Part shown: positions 19,433 to 30,505 of the stretch, one piece after another
How the letters are laid out: each line of letters opens with the position of its first letter
Position numbering within the stretch: the stretch's first letter is position 1
From: Chthonobacter rhizosphaerae
Lineage (GTDB): Bacteria > Pseudomonadota > Alphaproteobacteria > Rhizobiales > Pleomorphomonadaceae
Assembly: GCF_013839525.1 (NCBI RefSeq)
Contig: NZ_JACDIS010000001.1
Span: 744,001-808,000 of the forward strand
DNA length: 64,000 bases
Direction of reading: 5' to 3'
Program-made: the position numbers and the translations under genes
The notes under the pieces: model-generated
Database searches by the model: none
What the model was told of the DNA's origin: nothing
Seen by the model: only the letters and a program-made list of their open reading frames with translations

Positions 19433-20485
19433 ATGGAGTTCCGCCGTCTCGGCCGCACCGACCTCATGGTCAGCCCCATCTGCCTCGGCACCATGACGTT
19501 CGGCGAGCAGAACACCGAGGCCGAGGGCCACGCCCAGCTCGACCGGGCGCTCGACGTCGGCGTCAACTTTCTCGACACGGCCGAGCTCTACGCCATCCCG
19601 CCGCGTCCGGAGACACAGGGCCGCACCGAGGAGATCATCGGCACCTGGCTCGCCGCCCGGAAGAACCGCGACCGGGTGATCATCGCCTCCAAGGTGGTCG
19701 GCCGCACCGCCAACACCTGGTTCCGGGACGACGGCTCGCCCGGCCGGCTCACCCGCCGGCAGATCGAGGAGGCGGTGGAGAAGTCGCTCCGGCGGCTCCG
19801 CACCGACGTGATCGACCTCTACCAGCTGCACTGGCCGGACCGGGAAGTCTCCCAGTGGGGCACCAATCCCACCCGCTTCAAGGCCTTCACGCCGGCCGTG
19901 GACGAGACGCCCGTCGAGGAGCAGCTCGCCGTCCTCGCCGACCTCGTGAAGGCCGGCAAGATCCGCCATATCGGCCTCTCCAACGAGAGCGCCTACGGCA
20001 CCATGCGGTTCCTGTTCGCCGCCGAGAAGGGGATCGGGCCGCGGGTCCAGTCGATCCAGAACGCCTACAACCTCCTCAATCGCACCTACGAGACCGCGCT
20101 CGCCGAGATCTCGATGCGCGAGGAGGTCGGGCTCCTGGCCTATTCGCCGCTCGCCCAGGGCTATCTCACCGGCAAGTACCAGGGCGGCGCGCTGCCGAAG
20201 GGCAGCCGCAAGCAGCTGTTCAACCGGCTGCAGCGCTACGAGCAACCCGGCTCGGCGGAGGCGGTGGACGCCTACCTGTCCGTCGCCCGCGACTTCGGCA
20301 TCCACCCGGTCGCCTTCGCGAACGCCTTCGTGATGGCGCAGCCCTTCGTGACCGCCTCCATCATCGGCGCCACGTCGGTCTCCCAGCTCGACGAGAACCT
20401 CGCGGCAGCCTCGGTCACCTGGACCGAGGAGATGCAGCGCCGGGTCGACGAGGTGCACCAGCTCCACGGCAACCCGGCGCCGTGA
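19433..20485 (+). CDS. Aldo/keto reductase, Tas-like
   Basis: 350 aa, an NADPH-dependent (beta/alpha)8 oxidoreductase. The catalytic tetrad is visible: Asp and Tyr in NFLDTAELY near residues 45-53, Lys in VIIASKVVG near 82, and His in LYQLHWPD near 127. C-terminal cofactor residues are in TASIIGATSVSQLDENL. The EIIGTWLAARKNRD and QLHWPDR features and overall length match E. coli Tas. The substrate is unknown. The frame is open to 19298, but ATG 19433 has AGGAG 10 nt upstream and matches the family N-terminus (MEFRRLGRTDL). Confidence 0.94.
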   Translation: MEFRRLGRTDLMVSPICLGTMTFGEQNTEAEGHAQLDRALDVGVNFLDTAELYAIPPRPETQGRTEEIIGTWLAARKNRDRVIIASKVVGRTANTWFRDDGSPGRLTRRQIEEAVEKSLRRLRTDVIDLYQLHWPDREVSQWGTNPTRFKAFTPAVDETPVEEQLAVLADLVKAGKIRHIGLSNESAYGTMRFLFAAEKGIGPRVQSIQNAYNLLNRTYETALAEISMREEVGLLAYSPLAQGYLTGKYQGGALPKGSRKQLFNRLQRYEQPGSAEAVDAYLSVARDFGIHPVAFANAFVMAQPFVTASIIGATSVSQLDENLAAASVTWTEEMQRRVDEVHQLHGNPAP

Positions 20486-20545
20486 GGAGGCGGAGTGAGG
20501 GGTGGCCGCCCGTTTTTCGGGTCCGCTCTTCTCTCGTACGCGGGA

Positions 20546-20646
20546 CGTCACCCCGGCGAAAGCCGGGGCCCAACCGCACGCCCCATCACCCGCGCCGGTC
20601 CCGAACTCCCGGCGTCGGCTGGATCCCGACTTTCGCCGGGATGACG
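20546..20646. repeat. Composite inverted repeat (REP/BIME-like element)
   Basis: Two 30-bp arms, 20546-20575 and 20617-20646, are imperfect inverted copies of each other (CGTCACCCCGGCGAAAGCCG against the complement of the right arm, CGTCATCCCGGCGAAAGTCG). The left arm also contains a perfect hairpin, CCCCGGC-GAAA-GCCGGGG (20551-20568). Similar bipartite palindromes are scattered between genes in many alphaproteobacteria. It lies between the converging aldo/keto reductase and asd genes. Confidence 0.75.
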
Positions 20647-20700
20647 GTCGGGGGCAGCGCCCGACGGCTGACGCCGCCTCCCCGTCCCACGGCTCCATCG

Positions 20701-20734
20701 TCATGGTCCGCTGCAGGCGGACCATGACGCATTC
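20701..20734 (+). repeat. Perfect hairpin repeat related to the parB-side array
   Basis: TCATGGTCCGC (20701-20711), loop TGCAG, GCGGACCATGA (20717-20727), then CGCATTC. The 11-bp stem is perfect. Stem, loop CAG and trailing ACGCATTC all match the family repeated six times at 35662-36265, with C/G swapped at paired positions (compensatory). It lies 10 bp past the asd stop and could also stop asd transcription, though no T run follows. Confidence 0.75.
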
Positions 20735-20743
20735 GAGCCACCC

Positions 20744-21775
20744 TCAGGCCGCGGCCTTGGCCTTGATCAGCCCGCGGTTGACCAGCACCTCGGCGATCTG
20801 GACCGCGTTGAGAGCCGCGCCCTTCCGCAGGTTGTCGGAGACGACCCACATGGAGAGGCCGTTCTCCACGGTGATGTCCTCGCGGATGCGGCTGATGTAG
20901 GTGGCGTCCTCGCCGGTCGCCTCGTAGGGCGTGATGTAGCCGCCGGGCTCGCGCTTGTCGATCACGAGGCAGCCGGGCGCCTCGCGCAGGATCGACCGCG
21001 CCTCGTCGGCCGAGATCGGGTGCTCGAACTCGATGTTCACCGCCTCGGAGTGGGACACGAACACCGGCACGCGCACGCAGGTGGCGGTGAGCTTGATCTT
21101 GGGGTCGAGGATCTTCTTGGTCTCGACCACCATCTTCCACTCTTCCTTGGTGGTCCCGTCCTCCATGAAGACGTCGATGTGCGGGATGAGGTTGAAGGCG
21201 ATCCGCTTGGGGAACTTGCTCGCCTCCACCGGGTCCGACACGAACACCGCCCGGGTCTGGGTGAAGAGCTCGTCCATGCCGTCCTTGCCGGCGCCGGAGA
21301 CGGACTGGTAGGTGGCCACCACCACGCGCTTGATCGTCGCCTTGTCGTGCAGCGGCTTCAGCGCCACCACCAGCTGGGCGGTGGAGCAGTTCGGGTTGGC
21401 GATGATGTTCTTCTTCGTGAAGCCCGCGACCGCGTCGGCGTTCACCTCCGGCACGATCAGCGGCACGTCCGGGTCCATCCGGAACGCGGACGAGTTGTCG
21501 ATGACCACGCAGCCCGCGGCGCCGATCTTCGGCGACCACTCCTTGGAGACGGTGCCGCCCGCCGACATCAGGCAGATGTCCACGCCGGAGAAGTCGAAGG
21601 TGTCGAGCGCCTTCACCTTCAGCGTCTTGTCGCCGTAGGAGACCTCCTGTCCCTGGCTGCGCCGGGACGCGAGGGCGATCACCTCGTCGGCGGGGAAGCC
21701 CCGCTCGTCGAGGATGGCGAGCATTTCACGGCCCACGTTGCCCGTGGCACCGACGACGGCGACCTTGTAACCCAT
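20744..21775 (-). CDS. asd: Aspartate-semialdehyde dehydrogenase
   Basis: 343 aa. It makes aspartate semialdehyde from aspartyl phosphate with NADPH, the branch point to lysine/diaminopimelate, threonine and methionine. Visible: NADP loop VVGATGNVGREML at residues 7-19, VVIDNSSAFRMDPDVPL near 90, and the catalytic Cys in NPNCSTAQLV near 130. The length is standard. The gene is monocistronic; a hairpin repeat sits just past its stop codon. Confidence 0.98.
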   Translation of the reverse strand: MGYKVAVVGATGNVGREMLAILDERGFPADEVIALASRRSQGQEVSYGDKTLKVKALDTFDFSGVDICLMSAGGTVSKEWSPKIGAAGCVVIDNSSAFRMDPDVPLIVPEVNADAVAGFTKKNIIANPNCSTAQLVVALKPLHDKATIKRVVVATYQSVSGAGKDGMDELFTQTRAVFVSDPVEASKFPKRIAFNLIPHIDVFMEDGTTKEEWKMVVETKKILDPKIKLTATCVRVPVFVSHSEAVNIEFEHPISADEARSILREAPGCLVIDKREPGGYITPYEATGEDATYISRIREDITVENGLSMWVVSDNLRKGAALNAVQIAEVLVNRGLIKAKAAA

Positions 21776-22243
21776 GAGACTAGACCCTTGTCAGCGAACC
21801 GTCCCCCCGCTCGGCTCCGGCCGCCTCGCGGGGCGCCCGCTGTGGGGGGCCTGGAGGCTCGCCGCCGCCCCCTCGGACCCCGAGGAGGACAAGCGGGGAG
21901 CGAGAGGGTCGATCACGTCGTGGTCGTGGTTTTCGTCCCCGTCGCCGTCCGCACGCAGATCATCGGCCGTCCGTTCGACGGCGGGACTGCAGGCGGCACA
22001 AGGGCGGCGAAACGCATCATCGACCGGACAACCTCTCGAATGGGCACGTTCTTCGGGGATCGGGCCGATGAAGTCAAGAGATCCCGGCCTCTCTCCGGCA
22101 AAACACGGAGCGATCAAAGCCCGGTGAAGGAAGTGTTGGGGCGGAACGGAAACTTGGCGGTCCGGTTTCAGCCTCATGTTTGCATCTGATTGATACAAAG
22201 AATTCGATGGTTCGCGGCCCGCCGCCGCGCCGGAACAGATCCC
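21776..22243. other. Non-coding gap between divergent asd and a membrane protein gene
   Basis: 468 bp, unusually long for this compact genome. No gene fits. Features seen: a CCCCCTCGG-ACCC-CGAGGAGG hairpin near 21869-21892; a GAAAC/GGTTTC inverted pair near 22149-22168; and GGAAC-N16-GGTT at 22143-22167, one base from the EcfG consensus and pointing toward the membrane protein. The asd promoter must also lie here, but no clear sigma-70 site was found. Confidence 0.45.
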
Positions 22244-22648
22244 ATGGAAACACCTCTTTCCGACACGGTCCTTCTCGCCCTCTGCGCGGTCGCCTTCGTC
22301 GGCACCCTCGTTTCGTCCGCCTCCATCGGCCTGATGAAGGGCGCGCTCCGGCGGGCGTCCGTGCCGGTCCTCGACACCGCCGATCCGTTGCTCGCCATCC
22401 GGGGCCTCCACGCCACCATGGTGCTCGCCTGGATGGGCCTGTCCTACTGGCTGTTCGGCCTCGCGGTCGTGGTGGTCCACGGCCTCGCGGCGATCCAGTT
22501 CGGACGCCTGGAGACCGGCCGCGTGCTCGGCGCCCGCGTCGTGGAGCGCTATGGCGTCCACGTGCTCGCGCGGACGACCCTCGCCGTCGCGGCCGTCGTG
22601 GTCATCGCCGCCATGAGCCTCTACGCCGCCGGCCGGAGCGGCGCCTGA
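22244..22648 (+). CDS. Small inner-membrane protein, unknown function
   Basis: 134 aa from ATG 22244; a TTG at 22190 is also in frame. Three membrane helices: about residues 10-30 (LLALCAVAFVGTLVSSASIG), 54-78 (TMVLAWMGLSYWLFGLAVVVVHG) and 108-128 (TTLAVAAVVVIAAMSLYAAG). The cytoplasmic or periplasmic loops are Arg-rich. No family is recognised. It stands alone, ends at a bidirectional terminator, and has a near-consensus EcfG site upstream. Confidence 0.65.
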   Translation: METPLSDTVLLALCAVAFVGTLVSSASIGLMKGALRRASVPVLDTADPLLAIRGLHATMVLAWMGLSYWLFGLAVVVVHGLAAIQFGRLETGRVLGARVVERYGVHVLARTTLAVAAVVVIAAMSLYAAGRSGA

Positions 22649-22681
22649 ACGCGCGCCGCCGCGCCGCCCGAGTTCGAATGG

Positions 22682-22712
22682 AAAAGGCCGGCGGGTCGCC
22701 CCGCCGGCCTTT
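22682..22712. terminator. Bidirectional Rho-independent terminator
   Basis: Perfect 10-bp stem GGCCGGCGGG (22686-22695), loop TCGC, CCCGCCGGCC (22700-22709), with TTT on the plus side and AAAA (22682-22685) on the other. It serves both the plus-strand membrane protein and the minus-strand acnA, which converge here. Confidence 0.9.
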
Positions 22713-22740
22713 CCGATGTCGTCTATCCGCCCGGCGCCGG

Positions 22741-25416
<2,676 letters not shown>

Positions 25417-25800
25417 CGGCGGTAGGTCCCTCGTTGTTGGGACGGCATCGACCGCGAAGGGGATCGGTGGGAACGGGCGCTCGTCCGTGGGACGGGCCGC
25501 ACCTGCCGGTCCGCTCCGTCGGCCCCACCGCGAAAGTCGCCGCGATGAGGTGCCGTCAGGGCGGAAAGCGTTGACGTTTACGTAAGGGTCGTGTGAACGA
25601 CCTTTCGAACCCGCGGGCGTTATAGAGATATTCGTAGCACGTGACTAGGATGACGAAAGACTCTAAGTCGCTTTCCTATCGCGACGCTGTCATGACGGTG
25701 CCGACGATCGTTTTCCACGCCGCGGCCCCGGTCGGCCGCAGCTTCTCCGGACAGCGCCGCCGCACCTCCGAAGGCCCCGATCGATGGACCCGCTCGCCCC
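25417..25800. other. Divergent control region between acnA and ccmA
   Basis: 384 bp without a supported gene. It includes a comparatively AT-rich stretch (25565-25690) that probably carries the acnA promoter. For ccmA, which begins with GTG at 25801, no clear promoter was recognised. Open frames running through it look like non-coding extensions. Confidence 0.5.
25619..25647 (-). promoter_or_regulatory. Candidate sigma-70-like promoter of acnA
   Basis: On the minus strand: TAGTCA (25647-25642, 4 of 6 to TTGACA), a 17-base spacer, and TATAAC (25624-25619, 5 of 6 to TATAAT). It lies about 200 bp before the acnA ATG, implying a long leader. Found by eye. Confidence 0.35.
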
Positions 25801-26517
25801 GTGACGACGCCCGCCCCGACCCCACCGGACTTCGAGCCTCTCGCCCCCTATCCGCCCGTCCGCCTCGCCGTCGCCGATCTCGTCGTGGAGCGCGGCGGCC
25901 GGCGGGTGCTCGACGGCGTGTCGCTCACCCTGGCGCCGGGCGAGGCCCTGCTCCTCACCGGGCCCAACGGCGTCGGCAAGTCCACCCTCATCCGCACCCT
26001 GTTCGGCCTCGTCCGTCCGGAGGCCGGGCGCGTCCTCATCGAGGGCGAGGGCGTGGAGGATCCGGACGAGGTCGCGCCCGCCTGCCACTATCTCGGCCAC
26101 CGGGACAGCCTGAAGACCGCCCTTTCGGTCGCCGAGAACCTCGCCTTCTGGCAGGCCTTCCTCGGCCGTCCGGGCCTTTCCGTCGCGGCCGCGCTCGCCG
26201 CCGTGGACCTCGACGACCTCGCCGACCTGCCGGCCGCCTACCTGTCCGCCGGCCAGCGCCGCCGCCTCGCCATCGCGCGCCTCCTCGCCGTCCGCCGGCC
26301 GATCTGGCTGCTGGACGAGCCGACGGCCGCGCTCGACCGGGCCTCGGAGGCGCGCCTCGCCGGCCTCATGCGCCGGCATCTCGCCCTCGGCGGCAGCCTT
26401 CTCGCCGCCACCCACCTCACGCTGGACCTGCCTGGGGCCCGCGCGCTCGCGCTCTCGCACCAGCCGGCGCCCGACGCCGACTGGGCCGAGCCGGACGCGG
26501 AAAGCGTCGTCTCATGA
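25801..26517 (+). CDS. ccmA: Heme exporter ATP-binding protein CcmA
   Basis: 238 aa from GTG. ABC ATPase of the CcmABCD complex that releases heme-loaded CcmE for cytochrome c maturation. Motifs: Walker A GPNGVGKSTLIRTLFG near residue 60, signature LSAGQRRRLAIARLL near 150, Walker B WLLDEPTAALD near 172. The signature LSAGQ variant and CHYLGHRD in the Q-loop region are typical of CcmA. It has an N-terminal Pro-rich extension of about 20 residues. Its TGA overlaps the ccmB ATG. Confidence 0.95.
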   Translation: MTTPAPTPPDFEPLAPYPPVRLAVADLVVERGGRRVLDGVSLTLAPGEALLLTGPNGVGKSTLIRTLFGLVRPEAGRVLIEGEGVEDPDEVAPACHYLGHRDSLKTALSVAENLAFWQAFLGRPGLSVAAALAAVDLDDLADLPAAYLSAGQRRRLAIARLLAVRRPIWLLDEPTAALDRASEARLAGLMRRHLALGGSLLAATHLTLDLPGARALALSHQPAPDADWAEPDAESVVS

Positions 26518-27182
26518 CATCCTACACGGCCCTTTTCGTGCGCGAGCTTCGCCTCGCCGTCCGGGTCGGCGGCGGCGCCCTCATGGGGGTGCTCTTCTTC
26601 CTGATCGTCGTGTCCGTCATCCCGTTCGCCTTCGGGCCGGACCTCAACCTCCTGTCCCGCCTCGGCCCCGCGGTGCTCTGGCTCGGGGCGCTCCTCTCCA
26701 CCCTCCTCGGCCTCGACCGGCTCTACGAGGCGGACCGGGACGACGGCGCCCTCGATCTCATCGTCGGGTCCGGCCGGTCGCTGGAACTGATCGCCCTCGT
26801 CAAGGCGCTCGCCCACTGGACCGCCACCGGCCTGCCGCTCGTGATCGCGGCGCCGCTCTTCTCGCTCTTCCTCGCCATGCCGCCGGCCACCATCGGGTCC
26901 ACCATGCTGACGCTCCTCGTCGGCACGCCCGCCCTCACCTTCCTGGGCTCCATCGGGGCCGGTCTCACGGTGTCGCTTCGCCGGGGCGGGCTGCTGGTGC
27001 CCATCCTCATCCTGCCCTTCTGCATCCCGGTGCTCATCTTCGGCGTGTCCGCCTCCACGGCCGTCGCCTTCGACCCGGCCGGCTTCCACACGCCCTTCTA
27101 TCTCCTCTGCGCCGTCTCCCTGCTCGCCGCCGTCACCGGCCCGGTCGCGGCGGCGGCCGCCCTTCGCGGCGGGCTCGACTGA
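26514..27182 (+). CDS. ccmB: Heme exporter membrane protein CcmB
   Basis: 222 aa, six membrane helices; begins MTSYTALFVRELRLAVRVGG, the CcmB family start. Family motifs include the cytoplasmic LDRLYEADRDDGALDLI loop near residue 67 and LPFCIPVLIFG near 165. It forms the channel of the CcmAB transporter. It overlaps ccmA by 4 bp. A 150-bp gap separates it from ccmC, longer than elsewhere in this unit. Confidence 0.95.
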   Translation: MTSYTALFVRELRLAVRVGGGALMGVLFFLIVVSVIPFAFGPDLNLLSRLGPAVLWLGALLSTLLGLDRLYEADRDDGALDLIVGSGRSLELIALVKALAHWTATGLPLVIAAPLFSLFLAMPPATIGSTMLTLLVGTPALTFLGSIGAGLTVSLRRGGLLVPILILPFCIPVLIFGVSASTAVAFDPAGFHTPFYLLCAVSLLAAVTGPVAAAAALRGGLD

Positions 27183-27332
27183 CCGGAGGCGAGGGCGCCC
27201 GGTCCCGCCGCCCGCCGACGCGTCCGGACGACCGTCGGCGCAGAGACCCTTCGCCGCAGCCCCATGGCGAAAAACCGCCTCCGGGACCGCACTTCATTGC
27301 GCGGTTCGGGGAGCCGGACTAGATAAACGGCC

Positions 27333-28067
27333 ATGGCCATCTCGATCACCGCCCTCGCCAACCCGACCCGCTTCCTCGGCCTCGTCGACAAGGCCGTGCC
27401 CTGGCTCGCCGGGCTGACGGCGCTGACGCTCCTCGGCGGCCTCGCCCTCATGGTCCAGTCGCCGCCCGACTACCAGCAGGGCGAGACGGTGCGGATCATG
27501 TACATCCACGTGCCGGCCGCCTGGCTCTCCATGTTCACCTACGCGCTGATGACCGCGTCCGCCCTCGGCACCCTGGTCTGGCGCCATCCGCTGGCGGACG
27601 TGTCGGCCAAGGCCGCCGCCCCCATCGGGGCCGCCTTCACCTTCCTCGCCCTCGTCACCGGCTCGCTCTGGGGCAAGCCCATGTGGGGCACCTGGTGGGT
27701 GTGGGACGCGCGGCTCACCTCCGTGCTCGTCCTCTTCATCATGTATCTCGGGCTGATCGCCCTCTGGCGCACCATCGAGGACCCGACCCGCGCCGCCCGG
27801 CCCGCCGCCGTGCTCATCCTGGTCGGCTCGGTCAACCTGCCGATCATCAAGTTCTCGGTCGACTGGTGGAACACCCTGCACCAGCCCGCCTCCGTGTTCC
27901 GGATGGACGGCCCCACCATCGACGGCTCCATGCTGACGCCCCTTCTCGTCATGGCCATCGGCTTCACGCTCATGATGGTCACGCTCCATCTCCTCGCCAT
28001 GCGCAACGAGGTCCTGCGCCGGCGCGTGCGCGCCCTCGGCCTCATCACCGCCGGAGGCGCGCGCTGA
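27333..28067 (+). CDS. ccmC: Heme-handling protein CcmC
   Basis: 244 aa, six membrane helices. The WWD heme-binding signature is present as WGTWWVWDARLTS near residue 115, flanked by conserved His residues (YIHVPAAWLSMF near 55 and the later WWNTLHQPASV near 178). CcmC presents heme to the chaperone CcmE on the periplasmic side. Its TGA overlaps the ccmD ATG by one base (TGATG). Confidence 0.96.
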   Translation: MAISITALANPTRFLGLVDKAVPWLAGLTALTLLGGLALMVQSPPDYQQGETVRIMYIHVPAAWLSMFTYALMTASALGTLVWRHPLADVSAKAAAPIGAAFTFLALVTGSLWGKPMWGTWWVWDARLTSVLVLFIMYLGLIALWRTIEDPTRAARPAAVLILVGSVNLPIIKFSVDWWNTLHQPASVFRMDGPTIDGSMLTPLLVMAIGFTLMMVTLHLLAMRNEVLRRRVRALGLITAGGAR

Positions 28068-28264
28068 TGCTGACCGACCTTCTCGGCCCGCACGCGGGCT
28101 TCATCGTGGCGTCCTACGCGATCACCATCGCGGTGGTGGCGGGCCTTATCGCGTGGGTGGTGGTGGACCATGGCGCCCAGAAGCGCCGGCTCGCCGATCT
28201 GGAGGCGCGCGGCGTCCGCCGCCGGTCGGCCGCCCGGCCCGTCGACCGGGAGAGCGCCGCGTGA
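28067..28264 (+). CDS. ccmD: Heme exporter accessory protein CcmD
   Basis: 65 aa with one membrane helix (FIVASYAITIAVVAGLIAWVVV, residues about 12-33) and a basic cytoplasmic tail (DHGAQKRRLADLEARGVRRRS). Size, single helix and position between ccmC and ccmG define it as CcmD, which stabilises the CcmC-CcmE complex. It overlaps both neighbours (TGATG and GTGA), so translation is coupled. Confidence 0.92.
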   Translation: MLTDLLGPHAGFIVASYAITIAVVAGLIAWVVVDHGAQKRRLADLEARGVRRRSAARPVDRESAA

Positions 28265-28938
28265 CCGGCCCCACCGATCGCACGCCCGTCCCGGAGCGGA
28301 CGCCCGAGACGGGTCAGTCGCCCGGGCCGGCCGCCCCGCAAGTTCCCGTGGCCGGCCCGCCGCCGCGCCGCCGGACCGCGATCTGGGCCTTCCTGCCGCT
28401 CCTTCTCTTCGCGGCGCTCGCCGCGCTCTTCTACGTGCGCCTCTACGCGGGCGACCCGTCGGAGCTTCCGTCCGCCCTCATCGGCCGCCCGGTGCCGGCG
28501 TTCGAGCTGCCGCCCGTGGAGGGCCTCGCCCGGAACGGCGCCCCGGTGCCGGGCTTTTCGGCGGCGGATCTCAAGGGCGAGGTCACGGTGGTGAACGTCT
28601 GGGCGTCCTGGTGCGGCCCGTGCCGGGCCGAGCACCCGCTTCTGGTGGAACTCGCCCGCGACGACCGCTTCCGTCTCGTCGGCCTCAACTACAAGGACAG
28701 TCCGGCGAACGCCACGCGCTTCCTCAACGCCCTCGGCAATCCCTTCTCGGCCGTCGGAGCGGACCAGAGCGGCCGGGTCGGCATCGACTGGGGCGTCTAC
28801 GGCGTGCCGGAAACCTTCGTGGTCGGCCGCGACGGCACCATCGCCTTCAAGCACGTGGGCCCGCTCGATCCGGACAGCCTGGCGACCAGGCTCAAGCCCG
28901 CCATCGAGGCGGCGCTGGCGAAGCCCGCCACGAGCTGA
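28261..28938 (+). CDS. ccmG: Thiol:disulfide interchange protein CcmG/DsbE
   Basis: 225 aa from GTG 28261. It has a Pro-rich cytoplasmic N-terminus, an anchor helix (IWAFLPLLLFAALAALFYV, about residues 41-60), then a periplasmic thioredoxin fold with VWASWCGPCRAEHP near residue 115 and the cis-Pro in GVYGVPETFVV near 180. It reduces apocytochrome c thiols for heme attachment. It closes the ccmABCDG unit; ccmE, ccmF, ccmH and ccmI are not in the window. Confidence 0.96.
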   Translation: MTGPTDRTPVPERTPETGQSPGPAAPQVPVAGPPPRRRTAIWAFLPLLLFAALAALFYVRLYAGDPSELPSALIGRPVPAFELPPVEGLARNGAPVPGFSAADLKGEVTVVNVWASWCGPCRAEHPLLVELARDDRFRLVGLNYKDSPANATRFLNALGNPFSAVGADQSGRVGIDWGVYGVPETFVVGRDGTIAFKHVGPLDPDSLATRLKPAIEAALAKPATS

Positions 28939-29095
28939 CGGGCGGCCGACCGGTCTTGCCCTCGGGCGGAGCATCGCCCGCCCGTTGCCGGTCGCCGGCT
29001 CTCCGACCGGAAGATCATCCGCGCATCCCACCCCATATCGCCGTCACACACCGCGCGGTAGGATCCACTCCCCTGCCGAACCGGATCCAGCCCTG

Positions 29096-30412
29096 ATGGA
29101 CGCACCAGACACGCCCGCCGCCCCGCCGACCCTTTCGGACCTCGCGGCGGTGTTCGCCCGCGTCGGCGTCCTCGGCTTCGGCGGTCCGGCCGGCCAGATC
29201 GCCCTCATGCACCGCATGATCATCGACGAGCGCGGCTGGCTGACGGAGCGGCGCTATCTGGCCGCCCTCAACTACTGCATGCTCCTGCCGGGGCCGGAAG
29301 CGCAGCAGCTCGCCACCTATGTGGGCTGGCACCTGCACGGCGTGCGCGGCGGCCTGATCGCCGGCCTCCTGTTCGTACTGCCGGGCTTCGTGGTCATCAC
29401 CGCCATCGCGGCCGTCTACGCGGCCTTCGGCGAGACGCCGCTGGTGGACGCCCTCTTCTTCGGCCTCCAGGCGGCCGTCCTCGCCATCGTGGTGGAGGCG
29501 CTGATCCGGATCGCCCGCCGCTCGCTGACGAGCCCGCTCGCTCTCGGCCTCGCGGGGGCCGCCTTCCTGGCCATCTTCGCCCTCCACGTGCCGTTCCCGG
29601 TCGTGATCCTGGTCGCCGCCGCGGTCGGGGCCGTATTCGGGCGCGGCGTCGCCCGGCCGGTGGACGCCGGCGACCCGCCGCGGCCCCGCTCGGCCGCCGG
29701 CACGGTGCGGACGGCGCTCGTCTGGCTTTCGGTCTGGGGATCGCTGCCGCTTCTCGTCGCGCTCGCCACCGGGTTCGACGGCACCTTCGCGCGGCTCGGC
29801 GCCTTCTTCTCGTCGCTGGCGGTGGTCACGTTCGGGGGCGCCTACGCGGCCCTCGCCTACGTGGCCCAGGCGGCCGTCGCCACCTACGGCTGGCTCACCG
29901 CCCCGGAGATGCTGGACGCCCTCGCGATGGCCGAGACCACCCCCGGCCCCCTGGTGCTGGTGCTCGTCTTCATCGGCTATCTCGCGGGCTTCCGCGAGCC
30001 CGGCGGTTTCGATCCGGTCACCGGCGGCCTTCTCGGCGCGCTCGTGACCGCCTGGGTGACGTTCGCGCCGTCCTTCCTGTGGATCTTCGTCGGCGCGCCC
30101 TATGTGGAGCGGATCATCGCGTCGCCCCGGCTCGGCGCCGCCCTCTCCGCCGTCACCGCCGCGGTGGTCGGCGTCATCCTGAACCTCACCGTCTGGTTCG
30201 CCCTCAACGTGCTCTTCCGCGAGGTCGGCACCGCCACGGCCGGGCCGGTCAGCGTGTCCGCGCCGGTTCTCGCCAGCCTCGACCCCGCCGCGCTCGCCCT
30301 TTCGATCGTCGCCGCCGTCATGGTGTTCCGCCTGAAGGCCGGCCTCACGGTCACGCTCGCCGTGTCCGCCGCCCTCGGCCTCCTGGTCGTCTTCGCGCCC
30401 CGCCTCCTCTGA
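29096..30412 (+). CDS. chrA: Chromate transporter ChrA
   Basis: 438 aa, a long-chain CHR protein with two homologous membrane domains. Domain 1: GVLGFGGPAGQIALMHR near residue 24 and LPGPEAQQLATYVGW near 64. Domain 2: VTFGGAYAALAYVAQ near 243 and AETTPGPLVLVLVF near 280. ChrA exports chromate from the cytoplasm using the membrane potential. No chrB, regulator or other metal resistance gene is adjacent, so its role may be broader anion transport. The start at ATG 29096 fits the family N-terminus. Confidence 0.93.
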   Translation: MDAPDTPAAPPTLSDLAAVFARVGVLGFGGPAGQIALMHRMIIDERGWLTERRYLAALNYCMLLPGPEAQQLATYVGWHLHGVRGGLIAGLLFVLPGFVVITAIAAVYAAFGETPLVDALFFGLQAAVLAIVVEALIRIARRSLTSPLALGLAGAAFLAIFALHVPFPVVILVAAAVGAVFGRGVARPVDAGDPPRPRSAAGTVRTALVWLSVWGSLPLLVALATGFDGTFARLGAFFSSLAVVTFGGAYAALAYVAQAAVATYGWLTAPEMLDALAMAETTPGPLVLVLVFIGYLAGFREPGGFDPVTGGLLGALVTAWVTFAPSFLWIFVGAPYVERIIASPRLGAALSAVTAAVVGVILNLTVWFALNVLFREVGTATAGPVSVSAPVLASLDPAALALSIVAAVMVFRLKAGLTVTLAVSAALGLLVVFAPRLL

Positions 30413-30505
30413 GGCAAGCGCCGGCCGGTCGGCTCCGGGGTGAGCCGCCCCGGGCACTCGACCGCGCGGCCATCAGCCGGCCCCGAGTGCTGGACCGGCC
30501 GGCCA

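Noticed and set aside
22143-22167. EcfG-type promoter before the three-helix membrane protein
   Set aside because: GGAAC-N16-GGTT lacks the C of CGTT and lies 77 bp from the start codon; recorded only as a near match in the gap description.
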